A stretch of 64,000 bases of DNA from Niameybacter massiliensis (lineage in GTDB: Bacteria > Bacillota > Clostridia > Lachnospirales > Cellulosilyticaceae), in NCBI RefSeq assembly GCF_001282685.1, contig NZ_LN875035.1:1833788-1897787 (forward strand), in the 5' to 3' direction. Positions 8,995 to 18,509 of this stretch are shown here, piece after piece; the first letter of the stretch is position 1, and the number at the start of each line of letters is the position of its first letter. The notes below the pieces were generated by a model. It made no database searches, was not told the origin of the DNA, and saw nothing but the letters and a program-made list of their open reading frames with translations. Position numbers and translations under genes: made by a program.

Positions 8995-9013
8995 TTATAT
9001 TTCTCCTTTTAAG

Positions 9014-9093
9014 GTTAACCTTATTCTATCCAGGTTAACCTATATATTTTATAGTTAACTCTTTTATTTTCAACATAGTTAACCAAAGTTAAC
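9014..9093. repeat. array of five GTTAAC palindromes (operator or centromere-like)
   Basis: GTTAAC occurs at 9014, 9034, 9054, 9078 and 9088, mostly as GGTTAACC or AGTTAACT. The spacings are 20, 20, 24 and 10 bp, close to whole or double helical turns, so sites would face one side of the DNA. The array overlaps the promoter of the RHH/coiled-coil gene. Repeated short palindromes are typical operators for RHH proteins. Confidence 0.75.
9046..9073 (-). promoter_or_regulatory. promoter inside the GTTAAC array
   Basis: Minus strand -35 TTGAAA (9068-9073), 16-bp spacer, -10 TAAAAT (9046-9051). The third GTTAAC palindrome lies within the spacer, so bound repressor would block RNA polymerase. This supports autoregulation. 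Confidence 0.55.
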
Positions 9094-9130
9094 TATTATT
9101 TATATATTAGCATAGTGGATATAATTAGCA

Positions 9131-9176
9131 CAACCTACCACAGATAATTATGTATTATCTGTGGTGGGTTTTTAAT
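9131..9176 (+). terminator. terminator-like hairpin
   Basis: A 17-bp stem (AACCTACCACAGATAAT pairs with ATTATCTGTGGTGGGTT, one G-U) is followed by TTTTT on the plus strand. No plus-strand gene precedes it. A TATAAT at 9120-9125 lies just upstream. It may end a very short transcript or insulate the array. The stretch 9177-9420 holds only a low-complexity hydrophobic reading frame that is probably not a gene. Confidence 0.6.
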
Positions 9177-9414
9177 TTAAAAATAAGAAGTTGATAAAAG
9201 GATAGAAGAAAGGATTAAAAAGTAAAATGGGGATAAAAAGAAATAATAAAAAAGTAGAGGTATGAATTTTCTAACTATTTCTATCATCAGTGATATAGCC
9301 AATGTGATATAAATCAAATTCTTTAATAAAGCAAACTCAAGTATAAATTTAAAGAGAATCATCACTTTCTAGATAAGATCGTACAATAAAGATTTAAACA
9401 AATGAAGATATTTA

Positions 9415-9462
9415 AACAAAATTAAACTACCTTTATCCATGTACTATAGATAAAGGTAGTTT
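9415..9462 (-). terminator. intrinsic terminator
   Basis: AAACTACCTTTATC / ATAAAGGTAGTTT stem with a T-rich tail on the minus strand, after the ferritin-like gene. Confidence 0.75.
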
Positions 9463-9481
9463 AGAAAATATTGCTTTTTGT

Positions 9482-10717
9482 TTATCTTCCTACACTTGTA
9501 TTATCAGCAGCTCTATCCCTTAATTCATATATAGGATTTTCCTTATCCTCATAACGATAGTCTCGACCTTTTTGACAAATATAATCATGAATAACTCTGT
9601 GACTCGGAACTTGATCAACATCATGATTTAAAGTATTTTGGAATTTATAGAACTCTGATTCAGAGGATAATTCTGATACATTAGGATAATTATCTTTTAT
9701 GGAAGTTAATTGTACTGTAGTTCCTAAAACATTTCTTACATATTCTTTATTTTCACCTAATGTTAATAGTTGTGGAAAACATCCATCAGGAATAATTTGT
9801 TGCCATTCTTTATTTTCATATTTCTTGAGTAGATTCGCAGCTTGATGTAAATGATTTACTTCTTCAATAAAATGTTGTTCCCATATTTTCTTAATATATG
9901 GATCGGTTTCATCTTCATAACAAGAATAGTATAAATAACACTCTGTATATTCATGCTGTAAAAGACCTTCAAGCCAAGTCATTTTTGCATCAAGTAAGCT
10001 ACCATAATGACTAACATGTTGCTCTTCAATAAGTGCAATCTCCTGATATAAGCTTCTACCCCTATCTGAGTCATAAAAACCTGCTATATTCATATAATAG
10101 TTCATTGTCTGCTGTTCTGCAGCCGTAATAATACCAATATTAAGTTTAGTAATAGGATCGGCTTTACAAAAATCTACACATGCCCTAATATTATCAGCTG
10201 GATATCGATGTTCTGATATAGTAGGTCTTCCTGGCATAATTTCTGTATAATGCCCTACCAATTGTTCAGCTTTAATTCCTTTTTCCATTTCTAATAAATC
10301 TGAATAGCGATAAAGGTGATCAAAATCTTCTAGCAAAGCAAAATCTAAAGCCATCTTCACATGTTTATCAGGTTCTCTTTGTGCGAGTCTTGCTGTAAGA
10401 TCTACTGCAAGTTGTTCATAACTTATAGTAGTCTCCAGAATAGATTCATCTGCTGGTTTAAGAACACTGATCATTTTTTGTTGTTGCTGTTCACTTCTCC
10501 TAGTTACAGCAATTTCTCTCCGTAATTCATTATTCGTACAGTGTCTTGAAAAATTATGCGAGAACCATACTGCTTCATATTCCGTACCATTCATTAAAAT
10601 GATACGGGTTTTTGTATAGGGATCTACTTCATTTTTATTATAAGGCTTTGGATAAATTTTCTTCCAATCTTTAAATAAATTATCTGTTTTGATAGGTTTC
10701 TCTAAAAAAGGATTCAC
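9482..10717 (-). CDS. ferritin-like superfamily protein, uncharacterised
   Basis: The 411-aa product is not a known named family to me. It is helical and has repeated carboxylate/histidine signatures of ferritin-like diiron proteins: DFALLEDFDHLYRYSDLL, ALIEEQHVSHYGSLLD (EExxH) and HFIEEVNHLHQAANLL (ExxxH). They lie in two helical blocks between about residues 95 and 300. The N-terminus (about 1-80) is basic and polar. The start is GTG with GGAGATGA upstream. The gene is monocistronic with its own terminator. A metal-dependent oxidase or oxygen-detoxification role is possible but unproven. Confidence 0.6.
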   Translation of the reverse strand: MNPFLEKPIKTDNLFKDWKKIYPKPYNKNEVDPYTKTRIILMNGTEYEAVWFSHNFSRHCTNNELRREIAVTRRSEQQQQKMISVLKPADESILETTISYEQLAVDLTARLAQREPDKHVKMALDFALLEDFDHLYRYSDLLEMEKGIKAEQLVGHYTEIMPGRPTISEHRYPADNIRACVDFCKADPITKLNIGIITAAEQQTMNYYMNIAGFYDSDRGRSLYQEIALIEEQHVSHYGSLLDAKMTWLEGLLQHEYTECYLYYSCYEDETDPYIKKIWEQHFIEEVNHLHQAANLLKKYENKEWQQIIPDGCFPQLLTLGENKEYVRNVLGTTVQLTSIKDNYPNVSELSSESEFYKFQNTLNHDVDQVPSHRVIHDYICQKGRDYRYEDKENPIYELRDRAADNTSVGR

Positions 10718-10911
10718 TTTAAAATCATCTCCATTCTTAATTTTAATATGCCAGTTCTATATTCATTTCATCAACTTCCTAATTGTAGAAAGTTAGATTT
10801 CTATGAAATAATCTTATATGTCTAGTTTGTGTAAATTCTCTATTTAAAATCCAAGAATAAATTGTAAAATTATTACCATTTAAAGTCAATTCAGGTTTAA
10901 AATATTTTTTT

Positions 10912-10947
10912 ATAAAAAAACACCGAGGTCTCAGCTCCTCGGTGTTT
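10912..10947 (-). terminator. intrinsic terminator
   Basis: ACACCGAGG / CCTCGGTGT stem followed on the minus strand by a T-run, downstream of the symporter gene. Confidence 0.88.
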
Positions 10948-10992
10948 ATATATAATTCCTTTAAATAGATAAAAGATAAAGGACTAAAAAGA

Positions 10993-12231
10993 TTAGGCTT
11001 CTATAACAGCTTCATCATCTGTCATGATAATTGTTTCATCTGTACTTGATACAAAGAGACAAGCTGATAAGTCACCTGTTACATTAACTGATGTAGTCAT
11101 CATATCTAGTATACGATCTACACCAGCAATAAGTGCAATGGCTTCAAGTGGTAGACCAATTGACGAAAGTACCATTGTCATCATAACAATTACTGTTCCA
11201 GGAATTGCTGCCGCACCAATTGATGCTAAAGATGCTGTAACAATTAGAATGATTAATTGACTTCCTGAAAGTTGAATACCATAGATTTGAGCAATAAATA
11301 CCGCACAAGCAGCTTGGTAAATTGCACCACCATCCATATTGATTGTTGAACCTATATTAAGAACAAATTGTGCAACTTCTTGTTTAACACCTAAGTTTTC
11401 TTTTGCACATTTGAGTGATACCGGTAAAGTTGCAGCACTACTTGCTGTTGAGAATGAAAGCATTTGTGCTGGTAAAATACTTTTAATAAATTGCATTGGA
11501 TTCATTTTTGCAAAGATTTTTGCACTCATTCCATATACAAAGAAACATTGTACAAGGCATGCAATAAAAATTACAAGAATTAATTTAATTAATGAAACAA
11601 GTACACTCCAACCATTTGTTGCTACAACATCTGCAATAAGTGCACATACAGCAATTGGTGTAATACGCATAATCATTTCAACGATTTTGTACATAATATC
11701 AGAGAAATTTGTAAAGAGTACTTTTGCTGCACTCGCTTTTTCACCTAAACTATTAATTGCTACACCTACAAAGGCTCCGAAAATAATAACTTGAAGTGTA
11801 TTACCATCTGTTAAGGCTTTAAATGGATTACTTGGTACAATATCAACGATTAAGCTCATTAAATTTGTTGTTTGAATAACAGGTGCTTCTGCATTTCCTA
11901 GAAGCACACCTACACCCGGTTTCATAATAAGTGCAAGAGTCATTCCAATACATGCTGCTAAAACTGTTGTTGTCATATAATATGTAAGTGTTTTCTTACC
12001 CATAAGACCTAAACGATTCATATCCCCTACATGAGTCATACTTGAAACTAATGTACATAAAATTAGTGGTACAATAACCATCTTCATTAAATTAAGGAAG
12101 ATCGTTCCTATAGGCTGAATCACATATTCTAGTAGCCCATTAAATTGTCCCATTTGGATAATAATTCCTAGCACTACCCCTGCCAGAAGTCCAATAAAAA
12201 TTTTGCTCGATAAACCTAGTGATTTCTTCAT
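10993..12231 (-). CDS. dicarboxylate/amino acid:cation symporter (DAACS family)
   Basis: The 412-aa membrane protein matches GltP/DctA-type transporters that co-import glutamate, aspartate or C4-dicarboxylates with Na+ or H+. It shows the N-terminal LSSKIFIGLLAGVVLGI, the serine-rich hairpin (SFSTASSAATLPVSL) and the substrate/ion motif NIGSTINMDGGAIYQ. The start at 12231 has GGAGGGAA about 6 nt upstream. An in-frame start 39 nt earlier lacks a site. Exact substrate unknown. Confidence 0.9.
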   Translation of the reverse strand: MKKSLGLSSKIFIGLLAGVVLGIIIQMGQFNGLLEYVIQPIGTIFLNLMKMVIVPLILCTLVSSMTHVGDMNRLGLMGKKTLTYYMTTTVLAACIGMTLALIMKPGVGVLLGNAEAPVIQTTNLMSLIVDIVPSNPFKALTDGNTLQVIIFGAFVGVAINSLGEKASAAKVLFTNFSDIMYKIVEMIMRITPIAVCALIADVVATNGWSVLVSLIKLILVIFIACLVQCFFVYGMSAKIFAKMNPMQFIKSILPAQMLSFSTASSAATLPVSLKCAKENLGVKQEVAQFVLNIGSTINMDGGAIYQAACAVFIAQIYGIQLSGSQLIILIVTASLASIGAAAIPGTVIVMMTMVLSSIGLPLEAIALIAGVDRILDMMTTSVNVTGDLSACLFVSSTDETIIMTDDEAVIEA

Positions 12232-12254
12232 ATATTTCCCTCCGTTTGTATTCT

Positions 12255-12276
12255 GTATGATTGTATACAATTATAC
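12255..12276. promoter_or_regulatory. GntR-like operator palindrome
   Basis: A 22-bp near-perfect dyad centred on ATTGTATACAAT (12260-12271), with matching GTAT/ATAC outer arms. TTGTATACAA is a common GntR-family operator form. It overlaps the -10 box and start of transcription of the symporter gene. No GntR gene is in the window. Confidence 0.55.
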
Positions 12277-12298
12277 GTGAGTGATAGGATAAAAGCAA
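12270..12298 (-). promoter_or_regulatory. promoter of the symporter gene
   Basis: Minus strand -35 TTGCTT (12293-12298), 17-bp spacer, -10 TATAAT (12270-12275), overlapping the palindromic operator. Confidence 0.55.
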
Positions 12299-12417
12299 GT
12301 GCTATTTTCAAATTTTGGAATATCATCTAAATATTTTAAAGATGTTCTAGCTATCTTACATATAAAATTACAAAAACACACGTACATACCCTTATCCGAA
12401 TTAAGAAAATAAAAAAT

Positions 12418-12470
12418 AGCCAAAATAAAATGAGCAATTACTCCATCCTGGAAATAATTGCCCATTTTAT
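12418..12470 (-). terminator. intrinsic terminator
   Basis: ATAAAATGGGCAATTA pairs with TAATTGCTCATTTTAT on the minus strand, then a T-rich tail, just after the flavoprotein gene. Confidence 0.8.
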
Positions 12471-12486
12471 AGTTGTATATCTTCTA

Positions 12487-13710
12487 TTATTTAGCTAAAT
12501 GGGTTGCACATACATAAGCTGTTGAAAAAGCTGCTTGTATATTGTACCCACCTGTATCACCGTCAATATCTAACACTTCTCCAATACAATAAAGACCTTT
12601 TTGTTTACGACTTTCCATTGTAGTTGGATTAATTTCTTTAAGAGAAATACCACCGGCTGTTACCATAGCAGAATTCATTCCACCAATACCTGAAAGATTA
12701 AAGGTACATCTTGTCAGTTCTGTTACAAGCATCTCCCTTTCCTTTTTAGAAAGTCTTGCACAGGTCTGGTCATTTGGAATACCTAAATGTTCTAAAACCG
12801 TCTCACAAAAACTACGTGTAAGTGTATCAAATTGCTTTAAATAAGTTAATACCCCTTCTTTTCCACGCTCAGGAATTTCTTTTGCAAATTGATCACGTAC
12901 CATTTCATAAGTCATAGGATAAAGATAGTTCACTGTGAGTTGATCCCCTGGCATCATCCATCTTGTAGCATCTAAAATAACTGGACCAGAGAGCCCTTTA
13001 TGTGTAAAAAGTAAGCTTCCATGGCGTTCTACTTGTTTCTTGTTTTCGTGCCACAAAGTAACGCCTGCATCTTTAAAAGATATACCTGAAAGTGCACAAT
13101 AGGTACGCTCATGAGTTGTTACATAAGTTAGTGCTGGCCTAGGTTCAACAACTGTATGTCCTAAAGCACTTGCTAACCGATAACCATCTCCCGTACTTCC
13201 TAGATGAGGGAAAGATTTTCCGCCTGTTGCGACAACCACATGATCTGCTAAATAACGTTCGCCATCTTGTGTCTCCAACGTAAAAATACCATCATAGCGT
13301 TCAATATGTGATACGCCTTGATTGTATTTTACTTCTACATTGCATTTCTTACACACCATCAATAAAGCATTCAATACATCTATACTTTTTGAACTTTTAG
13401 GAAAGACCTTACCATTTTCTCTTGTTTCGCTACTTATTCCTGCCTGTTCAAAAAATCGAATAGTATCTTCATTGGTAAAACGAGTAAGTGCACCTTTGAT
13501 AAACTTCTCATGATCACCATAACGTGTAAAGAAATGTTCAATAGGACCACTATGCGTAAAATTACATTGCCCACTTCCTGATATTAATAACTTCTTACCT
13601 GCCTGTGCATTTTTCTCTAAAACAAGCACTTTTCTACCCGATTTTCCTATTTGACCCGCAGCAAAAAGCCCTGCTGGTCCAGCACCTATAACAATGGTAT
13701 GATAATGCAT
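12487..13710 (-). CDS. BaiN/HI0933-family NAD(P)/FAD-dependent oxidoreductase
   Basis: The 407-aa product begins with a Rossmann FAD-binding motif (IVIGAGPAGLFAAGQIG), then LVLEKNAQAGKKLLISGSG and CNFTH, the HI0933/YhiN signature. The C-terminus has GGMNSAMVTAGGISLKEINP and GEVLDIDGDTGGYNIQ. BaiN in clostridia reduces bile-acid intermediates, but most homologues have unknown substrates. GAAGGAGG precedes the ATG. Monocistronic with a terminator. Confidence 0.88.
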   Translation of the reverse strand: MHYHTIVIGAGPAGLFAAGQIGKSGRKVLVLEKNAQAGKKLLISGSGQCNFTHSGPIEHFFTRYGDHEKFIKGALTRFTNEDTIRFFEQAGISSETRENGKVFPKSSKSIDVLNALLMVCKKCNVEVKYNQGVSHIERYDGIFTLETQDGERYLADHVVVATGGKSFPHLGSTGDGYRLASALGHTVVEPRPALTYVTTHERTYCALSGISFKDAGVTLWHENKKQVERHGSLLFTHKGLSGPVILDATRWMMPGDQLTVNYLYPMTYEMVRDQFAKEIPERGKEGVLTYLKQFDTLTRSFCETVLEHLGIPNDQTCARLSKKEREMLVTELTRCTFNLSGIGGMNSAMVTAGGISLKEINPTTMESRKQKGLYCIGEVLDIDGDTGGYNIQAAFSTAYVCATHLAK

Positions 13711-14021
13711 AGCGTCCTCCTTCGTTTGATTTAATCTATTTGAATCGCATAAATTTATATCTTAGTTGTTTTTTAGCAACCTTTATAGAATAACAAGAAT
13801 GCTGTCGAAATGCAATGTTTTTTATCAACTTTTTTCTTTTCTCTAGTCTCTCTAAGAGCTATTCACTTTTGTACAACTTCATTTATAGTTAAATTCTTCC
13901 ACAAGTGTCCTAAATTTATACTGTCTACCCATTCTTAATACAGCATAAGTACTGCTAAATAGATAAGAGGTTGATCGGAATCTTCCAATCAACCTCTTAT
14001 TTTAGAATGTAAATTTAGTTT
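13711..14021. other. intergenic region without genes
   Basis: This 311-bp A+T-rich gap separates the flavoprotein gene from the pgsA end of the large operon. It holds the upstream region of the flavoprotein gene and the operon terminator at 13962-14003. I see no other gene or RNA. Confidence 0.6.
13962..14003 (-). terminator. terminator of the dapG-pgsA operon
   Basis: ATAAGAGGTTGATTGG / CCGATCAACCTCTTAT stem followed by CTATTT on the minus strand, after pgsA. Confidence 0.75.
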
Positions 14022-14594
14022 TTATTTAGACTTTGCTTCGCTTTTGAATACTTTTCGATTATCCCAAATGTATTGCCCACCTGAGACAACAGTTAAAATT
14101 AATGCTGCATAAGCTAATAAAGTAGCAATCAATGGCCAAATACTTAACTGAATTGGAGCTAAGTATACAATAATCATGATCATTTGCACAACTGTTTTAA
14201 TCTTTCCAAGTGAACCTGCTGCAATGACAATATTTTCATTAGCAGCTACAAGACGCAAGCCTGATACTGCAAATTCACGAAGTAAAATGATTACAACAAT
14301 CCAAGCTGGTAAAATTCCTGCTGGAAGGACTGTACCTTTGTCAACAATCGCAATCATAGCAGCTGTTACAAGCATTTTATCTGCTAAAGGATCCATAAAC
14401 TTTCCAAGATTGGTTACAAGGTTATATTTACGAGCTAAATAACCATCCAAAAAATCAGTGAAACTTGCTATCACAAATATAGCAAGTGCGATCCATAAAG
14501 TAACCGGCAAGCTTAGCCATGGATTCCATATCACAGCCATAAAAACAAACACTAATAGTATTCTTGCTAACGTAAGTTGATTAGCAATATTCAT
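14022..14594 (-). CDS. pgsA: CDP-diacylglycerol--glycerol-3-phosphate 3-phosphatidyltransferase
   Basis: The 190-aa membrane enzyme makes phosphatidylglycerol phosphate from CDP-diacylglycerol and glycerol 3-phosphate. The CDP-alcohol phosphotransferase signature DG-x2-AR-x8-G-x3-D-x3-D is intact in DGYLARKYNLVTNLGKFMDP followed by LAD, and about five membrane segments are visible. It is the last gene of the leftward operon, 28 bp after rimO. A paralogue lies at 31.5-32.1 kb. The position after rimO matches the common clostridial rimO-pgsA pairing, so this copy is the better pgsA. Confidence 0.9.
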   Translation of the reverse strand: MNIANQLTLARILLVFVFMAVIWNPWLSLPVTLWIALAIFVIASFTDFLDGYLARKYNLVTNLGKFMDPLADKMLVTAAMIAIVDKGTVLPAGILPAWIVVIILLREFAVSGLRLVAANENIVIAAGSLGKIKTVVQMIMIIVYLAPIQLSIWPLIATLLAYAALILTVVSGGQYIWDNRKVFKSEAKSK

Positions 14595-14622
14595 AACTTC
14601 ATCCCCATTCTTTGTGAACTTG

Positions 14623-15963
14623 TTAGATTAAAGCCCCAATTAAATCGTAATCACTTGCTTCAGTAATTTCTACGTCTACGTAATCACCAGAAATTAACTC
14701 ACCTTCAAATGGAATGAATACTTGTCCATCTATTTCAGGTGCATCTTGGTAAGAACGTGCGATATAAACATCTTCGCCTGTAAGTTTACCTTCAATGAGT
14801 ACACGCATTTTTTGTCCCACTTTTTCATGTGTTAAAGCTTCTGAGATTTCATGTTGAATCGCCATAATAATATCTTTACGTTTTGCTTTAACTTCTTCAT
14901 CAATTTGCTCTGTAAGACGTGCAGCAGGTGTGCCTTCTTCTTGTGAATAAGTAAATACACCTAAACGGTCAAAACGCATTTCTTTTACAAAGTTGCAAAG
15001 TACTTCGAAGTCTTCTTCTGTTTCTCCAGGGAATCCTACAATTAAAGTTGTACGAATCGCCATACCTGGAATCTCTTTGCGTAATTTTGTCATTTTAGCA
15101 ATAAGCTCTGCATTTGTGCTCTTTCTTGCCATACGTTTAAGAACTGGGTCTGCCGCGTGTTGAATTGGAATATCTAAATAGTTACACACTTTATCATTTG
15201 TTTTGATTTCTTCAATAAGTTCATCTGTAATATTTTCTGGATAACAGTAAAGAATACGAATCCATTCAATACCTTCTACTTGTCCAAGGCGACGTAAAAG
15301 TTTTGCTAACGTTTCATCACCCGGTAAGTCTGTTCCGTATAAAGTTGTATCTTGAGCAACTAAGATGAGTTCGCTTACACCATCTTTTGCAAGACGTTCT
15401 GCTTCATTTACAAGTTGATCCATTGGACGTGAACGGTATTTACCACGAAGAGATGGGATAATACAGTAAGTACACTTGTTATCACAGCCTTCTGCAATTT
15501 TCATATAAGCAAAGTAACCTGCTGTTGTTAAGATACGTGGCATATTTTCAATATGTTCACGGTCAATTGTATCAAAGTTTTGAACTTTAACACCGTTTTC
15601 TTTAAGCACCTCAGAAACTGTTTCAACAATTTTGTCATAAGAAGTTGTTCCTACTACCGCATCAACTTCTGGCATTTCATCTAAAATTTCTTGTTTATAA
15701 CGTTGCGCCATACATCCTGTTACGATAAGGGCTTTACATGCACCTTCTTCTTTATATTTAGCAACTTCTAATATTTGTTCGATACTTTCTCTTTTAGCAT
15801 CTTCAATAAAGCAACATGTATTAACTACTAGGACCTCTGCCTCAGATTCATCTGCAATAAGTGTAAAGCCTGCTGCATTTAAGAGGCCTAACATATGCTC
15901 GCTGTCTACTAAGTTTTTGTCACATCCTAAAGATACAAAGGCAATTGTATGTTTCAAATTCAT
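14623..15963 (-). CDS. rimO: ribosomal protein S12 methylthiotransferase RimO
   Basis: The 446-aa radical-SAM enzyme methylthiolates an aspartate of ribosomal protein S12. It has the N-terminal UPF0004 domain with RimO-specific FVSLGCDKNLVDSEHMLGLL, the radical-SAM CxxxCxxC in GCDNKCTYCIIP and a C-terminal TRAM domain. The first two motifs carry the ligands of two Fe-S clusters. The start at 15963 overlaps the folD stop by four bases (ATGA) with GAGGAAGG upstream, suggesting translational coupling. Confidence 0.95.
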   Translation of the reverse strand: MNLKHTIAFVSLGCDKNLVDSEHMLGLLNAAGFTLIADESEAEVLVVNTCCFIEDAKRESIEQILEVAKYKEEGACKALIVTGCMAQRYKQEILDEMPEVDAVVGTTSYDKIVETVSEVLKENGVKVQNFDTIDREHIENMPRILTTAGYFAYMKIAEGCDNKCTYCIIPSLRGKYRSRPMDQLVNEAERLAKDGVSELILVAQDTTLYGTDLPGDETLAKLLRRLGQVEGIEWIRILYCYPENITDELIEEIKTNDKVCNYLDIPIQHAADPVLKRMARKSTNAELIAKMTKLRKEIPGMAIRTTLIVGFPGETEEDFEVLCNFVKEMRFDRLGVFTYSQEEGTPAARLTEQIDEEVKAKRKDIIMAIQHEISEALTHEKVGQKMRVLIEGKLTGEDVYIARSYQDAPEIDGQVFIPFEGELISGDYVDVEITEASDYDLIGALI

Positions 15964-16811
15964 TTCTCCTTCCTCATGGCTGCTTGTACGCAATTGTGCA
16001 TCAGCATAGCAATAGTCATAGGACCTACGCCTCTTGGTACAGGTGTCATGAGACTTGCAATCCCTTCACAAGATGCAAAATCTACATCACCACAAAGTTT
16101 GCCATTTTCATCTCGGTTCATACCTACATCGATGACAACGCAACCTTCCTTAAGCATATCTCCTGTAACCATTTTAGCTACACCAACAGCCACTACAAGC
16201 ACATCTGCTTGTTTTATTTCTTCTTGTAAATTTTTTGTTTTTGAATGACACATAGTTACTGTAGCATTTTCTCGTAATAAAAGCAAACTAATTGGTTTAC
16301 CAACAATATTACTTCTTCCTACTACAACACATTTTTTACCTGTTAATTCTACATCATAACGTTTGAGTAGCTCCATAATCCCCGCTGGTGTACAGCTTAC
16401 AAATCCAGGCGCTCCTACTAAAAGTGCACCTGTGTTAGCTACATGGAAACCATCTACATCTTTATATGGTGCAATGGTTGCAATTACTTTTTGCTCATCC
16501 ATATGACGTGGCAATGGTAATTGTACTAAAATACCATGAACATTTTCATCTGCGTTAAGTGTTTCAATAAGCTCTAATAAACTTTCTTCACTTGTTTCTT
16601 CTGGTAACTCATAAGAAAAAGATTTAATACCTACATGCTCACATGCTTTTTTCTTGTTTCCAACATATACTTTTGACGCACTATTCTCCCCTACTAAAAC
16701 AACTGCAAGACCAGGATAAATACCTTGGTCTTGCAATACTAGAACTTGTTCTTTGAGTTCATCTTTGATTTGGGTAGAGATAAGAGCACCATCTATGATT
16801 TTTGTCTCCAT
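15960..16811 (-). CDS. folD: bifunctional methylene-THF dehydrogenase/methenyl-THF cyclohydrolase
   Basis: The 283-aa enzyme interconverts 5,10-methylene-, methenyl- and 10-formyl-tetrahydrofolate. Motifs include the catalytic region YVGNKKKACEHVGI, LVQLPLPRHMD, the nucleotide-binding VVGRSNIVGKPIS and the C-terminal TPVPRGVGPMT (Arg where Gly is most common, a tolerated variant). It directly follows fhs by 23 bp, making a folate one-carbon pair, and overlaps rimO by 4 nt. Confidence 0.96.
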   Translation of the reverse strand: METKIIDGALISTQIKDELKEQVLVLQDQGIYPGLAVVLVGENSASKVYVGNKKKACEHVGIKSFSYELPEETSEESLLELIETLNADENVHGILVQLPLPRHMDEQKVIATIAPYKDVDGFHVANTGALLVGAPGFVSCTPAGIMELLKRYDVELTGKKCVVVGRSNIVGKPISLLLLRENATVTMCHSKTKNLQEEIKQADVLVVAVGVAKMVTGDMLKEGCVVIDVGMNRDENGKLCGDVDFASCEGIASLMTPVPRGVGPMTIAMLMHNCVQAAMRKEK

Positions 16812-16834
16812 ATACTATCCCTCTTTTCTGATCT

Positions 16835-18508
16835 TTAGAATAAACCTGTAATAACACCTTTTTCATCAATATCAATTGCTTCCGCTGCTGGTTTCTTTGG
16901 TAGACCTGGCATAGTCATTACGTTACCTGTAAGGGCTACAATGAATCCAGCTCCTGCTGATATCCTAACTTCTTTGATTGTTGTTGTAAAGCCCTCTGGC
17001 CTTCCTAATGCTTTTGGATCATCAGATAAGGAGTATTGGTTTTTCGCCATGCATACTGGAAGATGACCAAGGCCAAGACTTTCAATACGTGCAATAGATT
17101 TTGCTGCATTTGCTTCAATAGCTATATCTTTCGCACCATAAATCTGAGTTGCAATGGTGTGAATTTTTTCTTTAATGCTTAAAGCATCATCATAAAGGTA
17201 TTTAAATTCACTTGGCTTTGTTTCAAGTACTTCAAGTACTTTCTTAGCAAGTTCAATACCTCCTTCTCCACCATGTTCCCAAACCTTAGCTGGTGCAAAG
17301 TCACAACCAAGTGCTTCGCATTTTTCTTTAACAAAAGCAATTTCAGCTTCTGTATCTGTAATGAATTGGTTAAGTGTTACAACCACCGGTACACCAAATT
17401 TGTGTACGTTTTCAATATGTTTTTCAAGGTTTACAATACCTTGTTGAAGTGCTTCTAAATTTTCTTCTTTTAAGTCTTCTTTTGCTACACCGCCATTGTA
17501 TTTAAGGGCACGGATTGTTGTTACAAGGACAACTGCATCTGGTTTTAAATCTGCTTTACGGCATTTGATATCAAAGAATTTCTCTGCACCAAGATCTGCA
17601 CCAAATCCAGCTTCAGTTACAACAATATCACCAAGTTTAAGCGCAAGTTTTGTTGCACGCACACTATTACATCCATGGGCAATATTTGCAAATGGTCCAC
17701 CATGCATAAGAACTGGCGTATGTTCTAATGTTTGAACAAGATTTGGTTTAATCGCATCTTTTAAGAGTGCAGCCATAGCACCTTGTGCATTTAAATCACG
17801 TGCTGTTACAGGCTTACCTGAGTAGCTATAACCAATGATAATATCACCAAGTTTTTGTTTAAGATCCATTAAATCTGTTGCAAGACATAAAATAGCCATG
17901 ATCTCTGATGCTACAGTAATCATGAAGCCATCTTGACGAGGAATACCATTAAGCATACCACCAAGACCTACTACAATATCTCTTAACGCACGGTCATTAA
18001 GGTCTACGCAACGTTTCCAAGTGATTGTTCTTGGGTCAATTTCAAGTACATTACCTTGGTGAATATGATTATCAATCATAGATGCTAAAAGGTTATTTAC
18101 AGCACCAATTGCATGAATATCCCCTGTAAAGTGTAAGTTGATGTCTTCCATAGGTACAACTTGTGCGTACCCTCCGCCTGCTGCTCCGCCTTTAATACCC
18201 ATACAAGGTCCAAGAGATGGTTCACGAAGTGCAATAATTGCATTTTGTTCAAGTTTGCAAAGTGCTTGTCCAAGCCCAACTGTAATGGTTGTTTTGCCTT
18301 CACCTGCTGGTGTTGGATTGGTTGCTGTAACAAGGATGAGCTTGCCATCTTTATTGTCTTTAACATTTTCGAACAATTCGTGTGAGAGTTTTGCTTTATA
18401 GTTTCCGTAAAGTTCAAGACTTTCTTCTGGTATACCAGCTCTTTTAGCAACTTCTTTAATCGGGTCCATAACAGCTTCTTGTGCAATTTGAATATCAGAT
18501 TTAAACAT
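16835..18508 (-). CDS. fhs: formate--tetrahydrofolate ligase
   Basis: The 557-aa enzyme makes 10-formyl-THF from formate, ATP and THF. The P-loop [10 protein letters not shown] (about residues 64-73), [21 protein letters not shown]-like block and C-terminal [16 protein letters not shown] are full family signatures. An ATG at 18517 sits directly on the AAAGGAG site, so the ATG at 18508 with 9-nt spacing is preferred. It starts 1 nt after the ftsK stop. With folD it feeds one-carbon units to purines or Wood-Ljungdahl-type reactions. Confidence 0.95.
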   Translation of the reverse strand: MFKSDIQIAQEAVMDPIKEVAKRAGIPEESLELYGNYKAKLSHELFENVKDNKDGKLILVTATNPTPAGEGKTTITVGLGQALCKLEQNAIIALREPSLGPCMGIKGGAAGGGYAQVVPMEDINLHFTGDIHAIGAVNNLLASMIDNHIHQGNVLEIDPRTITWKRCVDLNDRALRDIVVGLGGMLNGIPRQDGFMITVASEIMAILCLATDLMDLKQKLGDIIIGYSYSGKPVTARDLNAQGAMAALLKDAIKPNLVQTLEHTPVLMHGGPFANIAHGCNSVRATKLALKLGDIVVTEAGFGADLGAEKFFDIKCRKADLKPDAVVLVTTIRALKYNGGVAKEDLKEENLEALQQGIVNLEKHIENVHKFGVPVVVTLNQFITDTEAEIAFVKEKCEALGCDFAPAKVWEHGGEGGIELAKKVLEVLETKPSEFKYLYDDALSIKEKIHTIATQIYGAKDIAIEANAAKSIARIESLGLGHLPVCMAKNQYSLSDDPKALGRPEGFTTTIKEVRISAGAGFIVALTGNVMTMPGLPKKPAAEAIDIDEKGVITGLF

Positions 18509-18509
18509 T

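Noticed and set aside
9177-9365. 62-residue very hydrophobic frame on the minus strand
   Set aside because: Low-complexity Leu/Ile/Phe content expected from A+T-rich DNA, no good ribosome binding site, and no neighbours that suggest a gene.
11024-11794. Long plus-strand frames inside the symporter gene
   Set aside because: They are antisense to a clear membrane transporter gene and follow its codon bias; no start signals.
12271-12465. 64-residue frame between symporter and flavoprotein genes
   Set aside because: It covers the symporter promoter/operator and the flavoprotein terminator and has no ribosome binding site.
18097-18486. 129-residue minus-strand frame inside fhs
   Set aside because: Shifted frame of a well-conserved enzyme gene with no family features.
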